In this document: positions 8,193 through 17,110 of the stretch, piece by piece
How the letters are laid out: every line of letters begins with the position of its first letter
Numbering within the stretch: the stretch's first letter is position 1
Origin: Bryobacterales bacterium
GTDB taxonomy: Bacteria; Acidobacteriota; Terriglobia; Bryobacterales; Bryobacteraceae
Assembly: GCA_016789905.1 (NCBI GenBank)
Contig: JAEUQC010000109.1
Span: forward strand, 1-64,000
DNA: 64,000 nucleotides
Reading direction: 5' to 3'
Program-made: the position numbers and the translations under genes
Notes under the pieces: model-generated
Databases searched by the model: none
Seen by the model: only the letters and a program-made list of their open reading frames with translations
Told to the model about the DNA's origin: nothing

Positions 8193-10313
8193 TCACTCCA
8201 CGGCGATCCCCGCGCCAGATGGCGACTCAACGCCGCCGATTGCGGCGATGATCGAATGCCGTCCCGTTGGAAGGAACTCAGGCACCCGCAGATTGACTTG
8301 CACCAGCCCCGGGCCAACAACCCCGGCATAGTCCACCTGCGCCTTTTGCCCCCCGACGAACACGGTCAACTCATTTGCGAGCGCCGCCGGTGCCGCGCCG
8401 GCCACACCGTCCGGAATGGGAGGGTTCGTTGGGCCGAAGCCGGTTCCATAGACAGTGATGGCATCACCAGGCTTTGCCGGCCGAGCCGCTGCACCGGGGA
8501 CAGCACCCACTTCCCCCACCTGCACGCTATCGGCGTGTACCGCCGCTGCGAGCGACACTCCATTCCGGGGCGAGCCGACGAGGAAGAAGGCCGGCGAAAT
8601 CGAACGCACCATCGCGGAAAGGGTGCTCTTGCCGGTCCGATTCGTAATCTCGACTGTCGCCGGCCCGGCTGGCAGGCCGCTCGGGGCAAGTACATTCAGT
8701 TGCGTCGGCGAGATGAAATAGACGTTCGCATCCCGCCCGCCAATCTTCACGCTGACCCCATCGAGTGAAACTGGAAGGCGGCCGCCGACGAAGTCACTGT
8801 CCGTCCAGATTCGAGTCGATGTCGCAAGATTGGAGCCGGTGAGAACAGTCCAGGCGCCAGGCATGACTCCGGCAGCGAAGCTCGCGCCGTGCGCCGCCGC
8901 GGATAACCGCGGGAAAACCACGCCCGCGGCGGCCTGGGTGATTGTGAGCGCTGCCCCGCCGACGCGAATCGTTCCGGTGCGAGCGGCGCCGGTTGGGTTG
9001 GCATCCACACGAAGGGAGATCGACTGGGATCCCGTACCATCGGCAATGGTGCCGAGGACCAGCCAAGCGGCTTCGGAAGTGGCCTTCCATGGACATAGAG
9101 GCTCATTCGTCTCGACGTTGATTTCCAAGTTACCTGACTGGGAATCGACGGAGGCGGATGCGGCCTTGACCTCATATTTACAAGGAATGAGAACGCGGAT
9201 GCGTTGATTGCCGGAATCGCTGAAATAAACCCGGCCTGACGGATCGACGGCGACCGCGGCCGGCCCCGCCAGGTCTGACTTCAGCGCGAGCCCGTCCTCT
9301 CCGGAAAAGGCGCCGACAGTTCCGCCCTTACCCGTGCCTGCGATCGTTTGTACTACTCCGTCGCGGCCAATCATACGGACGCGCTGGTTGGAGAAATCCG
9401 TCAGGAAGATTTGCTGTGCGCTGTCGACAGCGACATCGTTGAGATCCCAAAAGCCGGCTTCCAGCGCCGGCCCGCCATCGCCACGAAAAGCTCTCTCGAA
9501 TGGAGATTTGCCGGCCAGTACGGAAACCTTCTTGTCGCTGGAAATACTGAATAGCTGGTTGAACGACGCGTCTGCGGCGAGCATTGTTCCGTTCGGGCCA
9601 GATGCGAGTCCATAGACACTGCAGGTCGGCTGGTCGAATATGCACCGATTGACTCCCTGGCCCCAAGAAGGGCCCATCATCCCATTCGGCTCGATCGTGC
9701 GCAGCTTGAAACCGAGGACGCTATCGACAAACAAAGTACCCGCTGCGTTATAGGCAATCGCTCCTGGAAGCCGAAAGGTAGCCGCGGCGACTGGCCCGCC
9801 GTCACCACTGTTGGTAGACGTGCCATTGCCGGCGATTGTCTCGATGATTGAGCTCGGCGTTCCGAGGTTGCGGATTCGCCGAATACGAGCGTTTAGAGTA
9901 TCGGCAACGACTAGATTTCCGGTAGGATCCCAAGCGAGACCTTGCGGGAGGTAAAGCTTGGCGAGCGTCGGCGAGCCACCGTCTCCCGCGAAGCTATTTC
10001 CCTGAACGGATTCCGCAAACTGGCCGGCGATTCGAGTGACCAAGCCGCTTTTCGGATCGTATCGGCGAACCATATGCCGCTCCGTAAAATAGATGGAACC
10101 GTCGGGAGCGACGAGGATATCACTTACCGATGGAACGTTGGCCTGCAATGCCGGAACGCTATCCAGGTCATTCGCCGGGCTGGGAGTGCGCGAGCCGTTG
10201 CCGACTGCGGTCTTCATGACGTACGTGGCGACCGGTTGGGCGAGTGCGGCCATAGACAGAAACATGGCTGCCGCAGGCCAACTGATTGGGGGGTGAAAGG
10301 CTCGCTGTATCAT
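8193..10313 (-). CDS. Secreted NHL-repeat protein with BACON-like insert and TIGR03437 domain
   Basis: The 706-residue protein begins with a signal peptide (WPAAAMFLSMAALAQPVA). NHL-type repeats fill about residues 30-375 (AGNGTSTNSGDGGP, VVADTLNARIRRI and similar). Residues about 378-460 form a BACON-like all-beta domain, with alternating strands and the elements LCPWKATSEAAWL.....G.GS..I.L.V..N....RTGTI.VGG. BACON domains are linked to carbohydrate or mucin binding in Bacteroidetes. TIGR03437 occupies about 466-706. The start ATG overlaps the stop of the upstream 388-aa gene by 4 bp (ATGA), so it is translationally coupled. It shares propeller and C-terminal architecture with its downstream neighbour, suggesting duplication within the operon. 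Confidence 0.78.
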   Translation of the reverse strand: MIQRAFHPPISWPAAAMFLSMAALAQPVATYVMKTAVGNGSRTPSPANDLDSVPALQANVPSVSDILVAPDGSIYFTERHMVRRYDPKSGLVTRIAGQFAESVQGNSFAGDGGSPTLAKLYLPQGLAWDPTGNLVVADTLNARIRRIRNLGTPSSIIETIAGNGTSTNSGDGGPVAAATFRLPGAIAYNAAGTLFVDSVLGFKLRTIEPNGMMGPSWGQGVNRCIFDQPTCSVYGLASGPNGTMLAADASFNQLFSISSDKKVSVLAGKSPFERAFRGDGGPALEAGFWDLNDVAVDSAQQIFLTDFSNQRVRMIGRDGVVQTIAGTGKGGTVGAFSGEDGLALKSDLAGPAAVAVDPSGRVYFSDSGNQRIRVLIPCKYEVKAASASVDSQSGNLEINVETNEPLCPWKATSEAAWLVLGTIADGTGSQSISLRVDANPTGAARTGTIRVGGAALTITQAAAGVVFPRLSAAAHGASFAAGVMPGAWTVLTGSNLATSTRIWTDSDFVGGRLPVSLDGVSVKIGGRDANVYFISPTQLNVLAPSGLPAGPATVEITNRTGKSTLSAMVRSISPAFFLVGSPRNGVSLAAAVHADSVQVGEVGAVPGAAARPAKPGDAITVYGTGFGPTNPPIPDGVAGAAPAALANELTVFVGGQKAQVDYAGVVGPGLVQVNLRVPEFLPTGRHSIIAAIGGVESPSGAGIAVE

Positions 10314-11476
10314 GGCTGGGTGAAAGTAGCTTTGAGGAAGCCCTTGGAGAACCCCGAGGGCAGCGTGACGTTGGCGGTTGCGGTGGAGGCGGCGAGCGTT
10401 CCGGCGAGCGCTGTCGACTGGGCAACGATATCGGGGCCGTTTTCGGAGAAGATCGTCAGCGTAACGACAGTTCCGATCGGGACGTTTGCGGCTTCGATTG
10501 CCACTGGCAGCGGTGAACTCGAGTTGACGGTTACGTCGGGGATCGTGAAAGTCCCAGTGGGCGAGGTTGCAACGGGTACACCCCCGACGCTTACTACTCG
10601 TAAAGCGGGACTCCCGGTCGACGAGATAAAGAGTCCATAGGGAGTTGCGGTATAGAGCGGGCCACTAACGCTTAACGATCCGATCTGAAATGCCTCCACG
10701 CGCACAACGCCATTTAATGTACCCACAGTTGGCCCGCAGTAGTTAGATGCACCTCCGCTTACGTTCAGGGTGCCCGTGATATTTACTATTGGTGCAACAA
10801 GTCGAATCGCGCCCCCAGCACCGGCCCCGCCAGTCGAAGATGTTCTGGCGCCACCGTTCGCTTTGATTTGTCCAGCGCCACCAATCGAGACGCTACTCGC
10901 GACGAGAATCGCCCCACCACCAGCCCCACCAGCCCAGGAGAATCGCCCGCCGCCGCCGGACCCACCTGTCAATGGAACAGCGAATTGATTTCCCAAGAAC
11001 CCGCCGCTCTCACCATAGTTAGGGTCACCGGGAATGCAAGATGTGCGGCCACCCGCCGGCCCTAAGCCGGCTCCGGCCGGGTTTGAACCGACCCCCGGAT
11101 ATCCTCCCGCATATCCCCCAGCGCCAGGAATCGTGTTGGTCCGCTGGGTCGTATTATTTGCCGAAAATCCATCCTGGCCACTTGAATCGATAACGCCGTT
11201 GATCTGGACTGCGCCCTGCGCAAGCCAGATCACAGGAACATTTATGATGTCTCCACGCAAGCGGACAGTCACGCCGGCGGCAATCGTGATTGTAGTGAAG
11301 TGATAGATCCCATCCCCATCAGGATCCAGCGGCGGACTAAAGGTCTTCGGGTCGAAAACAACCGTCCCTGGAGTCGTTAGGTTGAGCGCCCCGTCCGCGC
11401 CCGTCGACCCGCTGTTGAACGTCTGTGCCGTTACTGGCAGTACCGCGCACAGAAAGAGTATAAGAAGGTACTTCAT
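10310..11476 (-). CDS. Secreted glycine-rich, probable beta-helix surface protein
   Basis: The 388-residue protein has a clear signal peptide (MKYLLILFLCAVLPVTAQ). GAGGYAGGYPG, GGSGGGGRFSWAGGAGGGA and GGAGAGGAIRLVAP segments alternate with short beta-strands of the type ITIAAGVTVRLRG and VSIGGAGQIKANGG. This resembles the repetitive Gly-rich proteins annotated as AgmC/adventurous-gliding or 'polymorphic' surface proteins in myxobacteria and acidobacteria, probably a right-handed beta-helix. No enzyme motif is visible. AGGAG precedes the ATG by 6 nt. The ATG overlaps the stop of the 1275-aa gene (ATGA), and its own stop overlaps the 706-aa gene start, so it sits in the middle of a coupled chain. 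Confidence 0.65.
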   Translation of the reverse strand: MKYLLILFLCAVLPVTAQTFNSGSTGADGALNLTTPGTVVFDPKTFSPPLDPDGDGIYHFTTITIAAGVTVRLRGDIINVPVIWLAQGAVQINGVIDSSGQDGFSANNTTQRTNTIPGAGGYAGGYPGVGSNPAGAGLGPAGGRTSCIPGDPNYGESGGFLGNQFAVPLTGGSGGGGRFSWAGGAGGGAILVASSVSIGGAGQIKANGGARTSSTGGAGAGGAIRLVAPIVNITGTLNVSGGASNYCGPTVGTLNGVVRVEAFQIGSLSVSGPLYTATPYGLFISSTGSPALRVVSVGGVPVATSPTGTFTIPDVTVNSSSPLPVAIEAANVPIGTVVTLTIFSENGPDIVAQSTALAGTLAASTATANVTLPSGFSKGFLKATFTQP

Positions 11477-14400
11477 CGTGTTCTCCTCAAATTGGCCGGC
11501 GACGCCGGCGGGAATCGGTTTGCCTGTAAAGATCCGTTTTGGATTGGAATTTCGGGGCTGATCACAACCCGTGGCGGGTTGATGTTGGGATGGCTGGCCG
11601 GGTCGAGCGGGTTGGACCCGAGCACCACTTCCAGCCCATCCGGGAAGCCGTCGTGGTCGGTGTCGCGCTCCGTCGGGTTTGTTCCGAAACGCGCCTCGTC
11701 CTCGTCGGGAATTCCGTCTTCATCCCCATCCGGCGGCATCCGCAAGCCCTCGCGATAGAGCGATGGCCGGGCGATTCGATCGATCGCCTCGACGCTCACG
11801 TACCGATCGGAGATATTCAACGGAATGCTGTTCAACACCGAGAACATTGGTCCGTTCACGAATTGCGCGGTCGGTCCCGTTGGCGCTGGGTTGAGGGCGT
11901 TCAACATGGAATACGTAAAGCTCGTCACGTACTGTTGCGAGCCAGGAACGCCAGTGCCAGGGTTGAGGGCGTTCAACATCGAATACGTCAGACTCGTTAC
12001 ATATTGCTGCGAGCCCGGAACTCCAACGCCGGGGTTGAGACCGTTCAGCACGGAATAGGTCAAGCTCGTCACATACTGTTGGGAGCCAGGAACGCCGATT
12101 CCCGGGTTTAGATTGTTCAACACTGAGAAGACGCGGCTGGTCACAAACTGCTGGGAACTGGGGACACCGATTCCCGGGTTCAAGTTGTTCAGCATCGAGT
12201 AATGGAAGCTCGTCACATAGCCCGAACCGCTGCTTGGGTTCGGAATGCTGGCGGCGTTGCGGGGATTCGAACCGAGTGCGACTTCGAGTCCATCGGGCCA
12301 GCCGTCGCCGTCGGTGTCGCCGTTCAGGGGATCGGTACCGTTCGAAATTTCCTGTGCGTTTGTCAGTCCATCGGTGTCAGGGTCCGCCGTTCCCGTTGGC
12401 CCTGGAACGCTGATGGTATTGAACGCCGGAGCGCCGATCACGAAACCGGTGACCGGTATCGCGCTCGACGAACCAGCAGGGTTGGTGGCAATGAGCGTCA
12501 GGCGTCCCGTGGCCCCCGCGGCAATGGATCCGCTAAACGTCGCCGAGGTGCCTGCCGGATTGATCGTGGGTGCGCCAACCGTGATGCTGTTCGGCGCGAA
12601 CACGAATGTGGACCCGCCCAGATTCGCGCCGCTCACGGTGAATGAGCCGTTGGTACCCGCAAGGGCCGAAGTCGGTGTAACCGAAGTGATGAACGGCTTT
12701 GGACCCAGCCTGATATCACCAATCGTGGATACCCCGCCCGCGATGGGGTCGATTGGCTGCGATACGCCTCCTAGAAGAGTTCCCGCAATGGTGGCGACCG
12801 CGGTGACGACGATCTGGCCGCGGATCGTCGGCAGGCCGGAGAGCGTAAAGGTTCCGTCGCCATTCGAATTCGTTGAAATCCCCAGCGCGCTGACGGCTGC
12901 CCCGCTCACCGGGTTGTTCGCTTGATCGACGACGCGCCCGCGCACCGAGGTAAGCGGGTCGGGAATCACCTGCACCGTTACAGTTTGTGCCGTGCCGACG
13001 TTGCCTCCATAGTCGACGGCGGTCGCGCCAAAAACCAGCGAGGTAGCGGTTGGCGGCACCGTGTATGTGAATTGATAGGGGGCGGTAGCCGATGTGACGA
13101 CCGTCTGCCCTCCGACCAGGAAGTTCACTGAACTCACGGCCACGTCGTCGGTCACATTAGCGGCGACAGTAAAGGTCTGGCCTTGGATGAGTATTGCTCC
13201 GGAGGGAGGCGACGTCAGGCTAACCACTGGCGCGATGCCGAACCCATCGTTGATGTCCTGGTACTTTCCGATCCGCATTACGTTCGGTGTGATGAGGTAG
13301 CCGTAGCTGTTGTCCATCGCGATGCTCGAACTGAAGGTCCCGGTCCCGAGATTCCAGAACGCCAGCGGCGTCGGCTGCAAGGGGTCGGCGATGCTGAGGA
13401 TCGGAATCGCGCGTCCGAAGGAGATATCCGCAGTGATCGAAAGATTGCCGACGGCGGCCACATCCACCGGCCGACCGGCGTTGACTTCCGGAATCGTTCT
13501 GGCCACGACCGGTGCTGCCGAGTTCGTGATGTCAACGGAGGTATAACCCCGCTGGGCGTCGGCGAGTATGACACCCGGGTGGCGGATGAGGACGCGCCGG
13601 ACGTCGCCTCCCGCCAAGCTGCCGCGCGCTTGCGGATTCGAGAGACTCGACACGTCCAGAATTTGTAGACCAGTGGTGCCCAAGGCGACCGCGGCCAGGC
13701 CACGCGCCGGGTCGAAGTCAACGCCCTGCGCCGCCGCCGCGGTCGGGAATTGGGAGATGAGCGAGGGAGCGGACGGCGCCGAGAGGTTGACGAAGGCGAC
13801 GCCGGCCGATCCGGCCGCAATTGCCGCCACCGCCCCTCGCACGACCATGGCTGCCGGATTGCCCGGGATCGGGAGGCTAGCCGTCAACACCGGCGCAAGC
13901 GGGTTCTGCACGTTGACAACGCGGAGGAAACCCACGCTGTCGGCAACGACGACGTACTGCCCCAACGCGCGGACTGCGCTCGCCGCCCCCAGTCCTCCGA
14001 GCGTTGTCCGGATGACGGGCTGGGCGCGGTTGGTGATGTCAATGACGACAAGACCGGCCGTGCCCGCCGCGATGTAGGCGTACGATCCGGCAACATCGAC
14101 CGCCGTTGCGCCATTGACGGTGATGGCCGAGACCTCCGTGGGCGAGAAGGACGTAACTGTGCCATTCACGGTGGCACTCAGAGTTCCGTTGGTAATGGTG
14201 ATGACGCAAGTGCCTGTCGTCCCGGCCGAGATCTTGCCTTTGGTCGCGGATAGCCCGCAGATGTTCGGGTTGCTGGTGCTGTAGTTTGTGCGTGGGTCGG
14301 CCGTTAGATCGAGCGTCGTCTTGCCATCGATGAGAGTCACCCGCCAGGTCAACTGAATGGAAACGTCCGGATTCACCGTGCTGGTGACGAGGTTGAAAGA

Positions 14401-15300
14401 GGTGGGCGTGACATTCGAGGCGGACGTTGCCAGTTGCAGGTTGTAGCTGAGTGGATCGAGCGGGTTGGTATTCGTGGTGACTTCCACGCCGTCCGGAATC
14501 CGGTCGCCATCCGTGTCGGCCAGCAGCGGATTGGTCCCTCGGGCAACTTCATCGCCATCCTTCAGCCCATCGGCGTCGGTGTCCGGGTTTCGGAGCGCGG
14601 TGCCTCGGGCGATCTCCTGCGCGTTGGTCAAGTCATCTCGGTCGAAGTCTTCTTGCGCATCAATGGGGTTGCTGGGGTTGAGGCCATTGGCTATTTCCAC
14701 ATCGTCGGGGATGCCATCACCGTCGCTATCGATGTTCGACAGCGTCACCCGGGCGGTGATCATCCCGGTGGCGCCATCGTTGTTCGCTTGGATGATGACG
14801 GTGCCACTGCTGACAGCGGTGATGAGGCCGTTGGCGGAGATGGACGCGATGGCTGGGTTGCTGGATGTGAAGTTGGTGCCGGTGGTGGCGGCGGTGACGT
14901 TGGCGGTGGTGTTGTTTGGGTAGTTGGCGGTAACTGTGAGCTGAACGGTTTGGCCGATCGTGGATAACGCAGGGGCGGATGGCGCGAGCGTCAGCGAGAT
15001 TGGGATCTGGGAAGCGGACCCGATCACGATCTCTGGAAGGTTGACTGCGGTATTGGCGTCGAGCCGGAAGAAGGCCGATTCCCCCGATGTCGTCACGCCG
15101 CCCTGCTCACAGGTGGCGCGGGCCTTCACTTGGCCGAATCCAGCCGGGATGTTGGGTAATACCCAGGAGCCATCGGCGTTGGCGCGGACGCAACGGTTCA
15201 ATACGCAGACAGTACAGTTCTGGTTCAACTGGCCATAGGCGCAGATCGCCGCCCCCATCAGCAGGGCCGCACGCGTCGTCATTGTGGTCAGCATCCTCAT
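11473..15300 (-). CDS. Giant secreted modular protein: Big2-like, TSP3, LVIVD propeller, TIG, 24-residue repeats
   Basis: The protein has 1275 residues with a signal peptide (TTRAALLMGAAICAYGQ). In order it shows a Cys-rich N-terminal carboxypeptidase-regulatory-like segment; a Big_2-like domain (about 100-190); thrombospondin-type-3 calcium-binding repeats (about 193-277, DSDGDGIPDDVE, DTDADGLKDGDE); an LVIVD-type beta-propeller (about 393-687, repeated G.AGLVVIDITN..P); an Ig-like and a carboxypeptidase-regulatory module (about 700-860); an IPT/TIG domain (about 870-960); a second TSP3 block; then a 24-residue repeat array and a third TSP3 block near the C-terminus. It lacks TIGR03437. It follows the DsbA-like gene by 3 bp and overlaps the next start by 4 bp. 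It probably acts as an extracellular, calcium-stabilised adhesive or matrix protein. Confidence 0.75.
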   Translation of the reverse strand: MRMLTTMTTRAALLMGAAICAYGQLNQNCTVCVLNRCVRANADGSWVLPNIPAGFGQVKARATCEQGGVTTSGESAFFRLDANTAVNLPEIVIGSASQIPISLTLAPSAPALSTIGQTVQLTVTANYPNNTTANVTAATTGTNFTSSNPAIASISANGLITAVSSGTVIIQANNDGATGMITARVTLSNIDSDGDGIPDDVEIANGLNPSNPIDAQEDFDRDDLTNAQEIARGTALRNPDTDADGLKDGDEVARGTNPLLADTDGDRIPDGVEVTTNTNPLDPLSYNLQLATSASNVTPTSFNLVTSTVNPDVSIQLTWRVTLIDGKTTLDLTADPRTNYSTSNPNICGLSATKGKISAGTTGTCVITITNGTLSATVNGTVTSFSPTEVSAITVNGATAVDVAGSYAYIAAGTAGLVVIDITNRAQPVIRTTLGGLGAASAVRALGQYVVVADSVGFLRVVNVQNPLAPVLTASLPIPGNPAAMVVRGAVAAIAAGSAGVAFVNLSAPSAPSLISQFPTAAAAQGVDFDPARGLAAVALGTTGLQILDVSSLSNPQARGSLAGGDVRRVLIRHPGVILADAQRGYTSVDITNSAAPVVARTIPEVNAGRPVDVAAVGNLSITADISFGRAIPILSIADPLQPTPLAFWNLGTGTFSSSIAMDNSYGYLITPNVMRIGKYQDINDGFGIAPVVSLTSPPSGAILIQGQTFTVAANVTDDVAVSSVNFLVGGQTVVTSATAPYQFTYTVPPTATSLVFGATAVDYGGNVGTAQTVTVQVIPDPLTSVRGRVVDQANNPVSGAAVSALGISTNSNGDGTFTLSGLPTIRGQIVVTAVATIAGTLLGGVSQPIDPIAGGVSTIGDIRLGPKPFITSVTPTSALAGTNGSFTVSGANLGGSTFVFAPNSITVGAPTINPAGTSATFSGSIAAGATGRLTLIATNPAGSSSAIPVTGFVIGAPAFNTISVPGPTGTADPDTDGLTNAQEISNGTDPLNGDTDGDGWPDGLEVALGSNPRNAASIPNPSSGSGYVTSFHYSMLNNLNPGIGVPSSQQFVTSRVFSVLNNLNPGIGVPGSQQYVTSLTYSVLNGLNPGVGVPGSQQYVTSLTYSMLNALNPGTGVPGSQQYVTSFTYSMLNALNPAPTGPTAQFVNGPMFSVLNSIPLNISDRYVSVEAIDRIARPSLYREGLRMPPDGDEDGIPDEDEARFGTNPTERDTDHDGFPDGLEVVLGSNPLDPASHPNINPPRVVISPEIPIQNGSLQANRFPPASPANLRRTR
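11819..12222 (-). repeat. 72-bp tandem repeats coding for 24-residue units
   Basis: Within the 1275-aa gene, anchor sequences recur at 11891, 11963, 12035, 12107 and 12179, exactly 72 bp apart, with a degenerate sixth unit at the low-coordinate edge. Each unit encodes a variant of YVTSLTYSVLNGLNPGVGVP plus GSQQ. Third-position differences show the copies have diverged while protein sequence is held. I do not recognise this repeat as a named domain. Confidence 0.85.
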
Positions 15301-15303
15301 CCC

Positions 15304-16374
15304 CTACTTCTTTGCCAGCAACCCCTCGTTCACGCGCTCCGTCAACTCCTGCAAGCTGGGCACACCGTCGATCCGTTTGCCATTCACGAAGATGACCGGG
15401 CTGCCCCGAATGCCCCGGCCGAGCCCGTTGACGACGTCCACCTCCACGCGCGGTGCATATTTGTGCGCCTGCATATCGGCCGCGAACAAGGTTTCGTTCA
15501 GGCCCAACCGGCCAGCCAACGCCATCAGGTCCTGCTCCCTCAACGAGTCCTGGTGTTCCAGGATGAAGGCCGCAAACTCCCAGAAGCGGCCATGCCTGGC
15601 CGCGGTCATCGCAGCCTCGTGCGCCAACGCCGCCTGGGGATGAAACGCCAACGGAAAATTTCGAAACTGAACCCGCACCGCGCCTGGATGCTGGCGCATG
15701 ACCTGGTCAATGATGGAGAGCGCCGGACGGCTGACGGGGCTCTGCAGGTCGGCGTAGAATTCCAAGGTCACACTGGCGGTGTCGGGGCCCTTGCTCATCG
15801 CCGCGTCACTTATTTCGGCCAGCGCGACGGCGCGGCGCTGCTCGCCGCCAATGAGTTCGCGGAGTTGCTCATACGTCTTCGCTCCGGAATAGGATTTGCC
15901 GTTGACAAAAAAAGTGGGCGTTCCGTTGACACCGCGCTTGGCGCCTTCCGCCTTTTCGGCGTTAATTGCCTGCTTGGCGGCGTCGCTATCCATATCCTTG
16001 ATAAAGCGGGGAACGTCCAGCCCCATCAGCGCGGCATGCTCAAGCAGATTCGGCCGTTTGATGGCCGCCTGGTTGGCGAAGATCGTGTCGTGCATTTCCC
16101 AAAACTTGCCTTGTTTCCCGGCGGCGTAGGCGGCCTGGTGGGCGAGTGCCGCATCAGGGTGGAAATCCAGCGGGAAGTGCTTAAAGGACACCGAGACGCG
16201 CACGCCGTTAACGCCTTTCCGCTCCAACTGGCGCACGGGCTCCGCAAAACCCTTGCAGAACGGACATTGGAAGTCGGAGTAGACGTCAACCTGTACAACG
16301 GACGGCGTCGGCGCGGTCTCCTCCGCGTACAGAGGAAGCACGGATACCAGCAACGCAAGAAGTGGCTTTGTCAT
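15304..16374 (-). CDS. Periplasmic DsbA-family protein with two tandem thioredoxin domains, second one Cys-less
   Basis: From the ATG at 16374 (GGGGGAG about 6 nt upstream) the product has 356 residues with a signal peptide (MTKPLLALLVSVLPLYAEE). The first DsbA/thioredoxin_4 domain carries the CPFC active site in SDFQCPFCKGF and the cis-Pro loop NGTPTFFVNGK. The second domain repeats the fold (EFYADLQSPVSRPAL ... RGSPVIFVNGK), but both cysteines are replaced (SPVS). It should oxidise or isomerise disulfides in exported proteins, with the second domain possibly for substrate binding or dimer-like contacts. It heads the chain of secreted proteins, starting 3 bp before the 1275-aa gene. It may serve the cysteine-rich island proteins. 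Confidence 0.82.
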   Translation of the reverse strand: MTKPLLALLVSVLPLYAEETAPTPSVVQVDVYSDFQCPFCKGFAEPVRQLERKGVNGVRVSVSFKHFPLDFHPDAALAHQAAYAAGKQGKFWEMHDTIFANQAAIKRPNLLEHAALMGLDVPRFIKDMDSDAAKQAINAEKAEGAKRGVNGTPTFFVNGKSYSGAKTYEQLRELIGGEQRRAVALAEISDAAMSKGPDTASVTLEFYADLQSPVSRPALSIIDQVMRQHPGAVRVQFRNFPLAFHPQAALAHEAAMTAARHGRFWEFAAFILEHQDSLREQDLMALAGRLGLNETLFAADMQAHKYAPRVEVDVVNGLGRGIRGSPVIFVNGKRIDGVPSLQELTERVNEGLLAKK

Positions 16375-16422
16375 TCTCCACTCCCCCTGAAATCCGCTAA
16401 CAATTTGGGATAGGCTAAAAAC

Positions 16423-16656
16423 ATGGAAGTATCCTCCATTGAAGAAGCGGTGCTTGCGAACCTGCGCGACTTGCCGGTAGACAAACAGCGCGAGGTGCTC
16501 GATTTTGCGAGTTTCTTGAAATCCAAGGAGCACCGGCCATCGCGGAACCTTCGCGGGCTCTGGAAAGGAATGGGTGTTTCCGTATCAGCCGAAGACATCG
16601 CAGAGGCTCGCAAAGAGATGTGGAGCCATTTCCCGCGTGAGCGCTTCTTCGAGTAA
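16423..16656 (+). CDS. VapB-like antitoxin (DUF2281 family)
   Basis: The 77-residue protein begins SIEEAVLANLRDLPVDKQREVLDF and continues ASFLKSK, the hallmark of DUF2281/VapB-type antitoxins ('LP...Q.EVLDF..FL'). Its C-terminal part (WKGMGVSVSAEDIAEARKEMW) resembles the toxin-wrapping tail of related antitoxins. It is followed directly by a PIN-domain frame. It is on the plus strand, divergent from the dsbA-like gene, with 48 bp between the two ATGs, and so interrupts the otherwise minus-strand cluster. Confidence 0.8.
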   Translation: MEVSSIEEAVLANLRDLPVDKQREVLDFASFLKSKEHRPSRNLRGLWKGMGVSVSAEDIAEARKEMWSHFPRERFFE

Positions 16657-16682
16657 CTAGCGTCGTTGGCGACACGCACTCG

Positions 16683-17054
16683 TTGATCTGGTATCTGATG
16701 GACGATCCTAGGTTGTCGGGCGTCGCCGCCCAGGCCTTCGACGAAGCCACCTCCGCCGGGCAACGAATCTATGTCCCATCGATCTGCATTGTGGAGGCGA
16801 CCTACCTGATCGAAAAAGGGCGGATTTCCGAACAAGCGTTTTTTGCGTTCGAGAGCGTGGTTGCCGATCCAGATTCGCCCATCCGGTTGATCGAACTGAC
16901 TTTTGCCATTGCGAAAGCTGTGCGCAAGGTGAGCCGGGAGGCAATCCCCGACATGCCGGACCGGATCATCACGGCGACGGCGATCGCTCTCGGTTTGCCT
17001 TTGATCACCTGCGATAGCAAGATCCGCGCCTCGGGTGTTACTACCATCTGGTGA
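16683..17054 (+). CDS. VapC-like PIN-domain RNase toxin, start codon unclear
   Basis: The protein has PIN-domain features: an N-terminal GDTHSLIWYL with the first catalytic Asp, a central IVEATYLIEK with the conserved Glu, and a C-terminal PDMPDRIITATAIALGLPLITCDSKI with the further acidic residues. Such toxins cleave RNA, often initiator tRNA. The listed start is TTG at 16683, but this begins after the catalytic Asp at 16671-16673. Reading upstream to the in-frame TGA at 16638, there is no ATG, GTG or TTG. Either a rare start or frameshift from the antitoxin is used, or the gene is damaged. It overlaps nothing downstream and ends 57 bp before the convergent di-haem gene. Confidence 0.7.
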   Translation: MIWYLMDDPRLSGVAAQAFDEATSAGQRIYVPSICIVEATYLIEKGRISEQAFFAFESVVADPDSPIRLIELTFAIAKAVRKVSREAIPDMPDRIITATAIALGLPLITCDSKIRASGVTTIW

Positions 17055-17110
17055 GGATCCCCGGGCGCCAGTCAGGCGCGTCGTATTCAGAGTTGGGAGG
17101 GACGTGCGAT

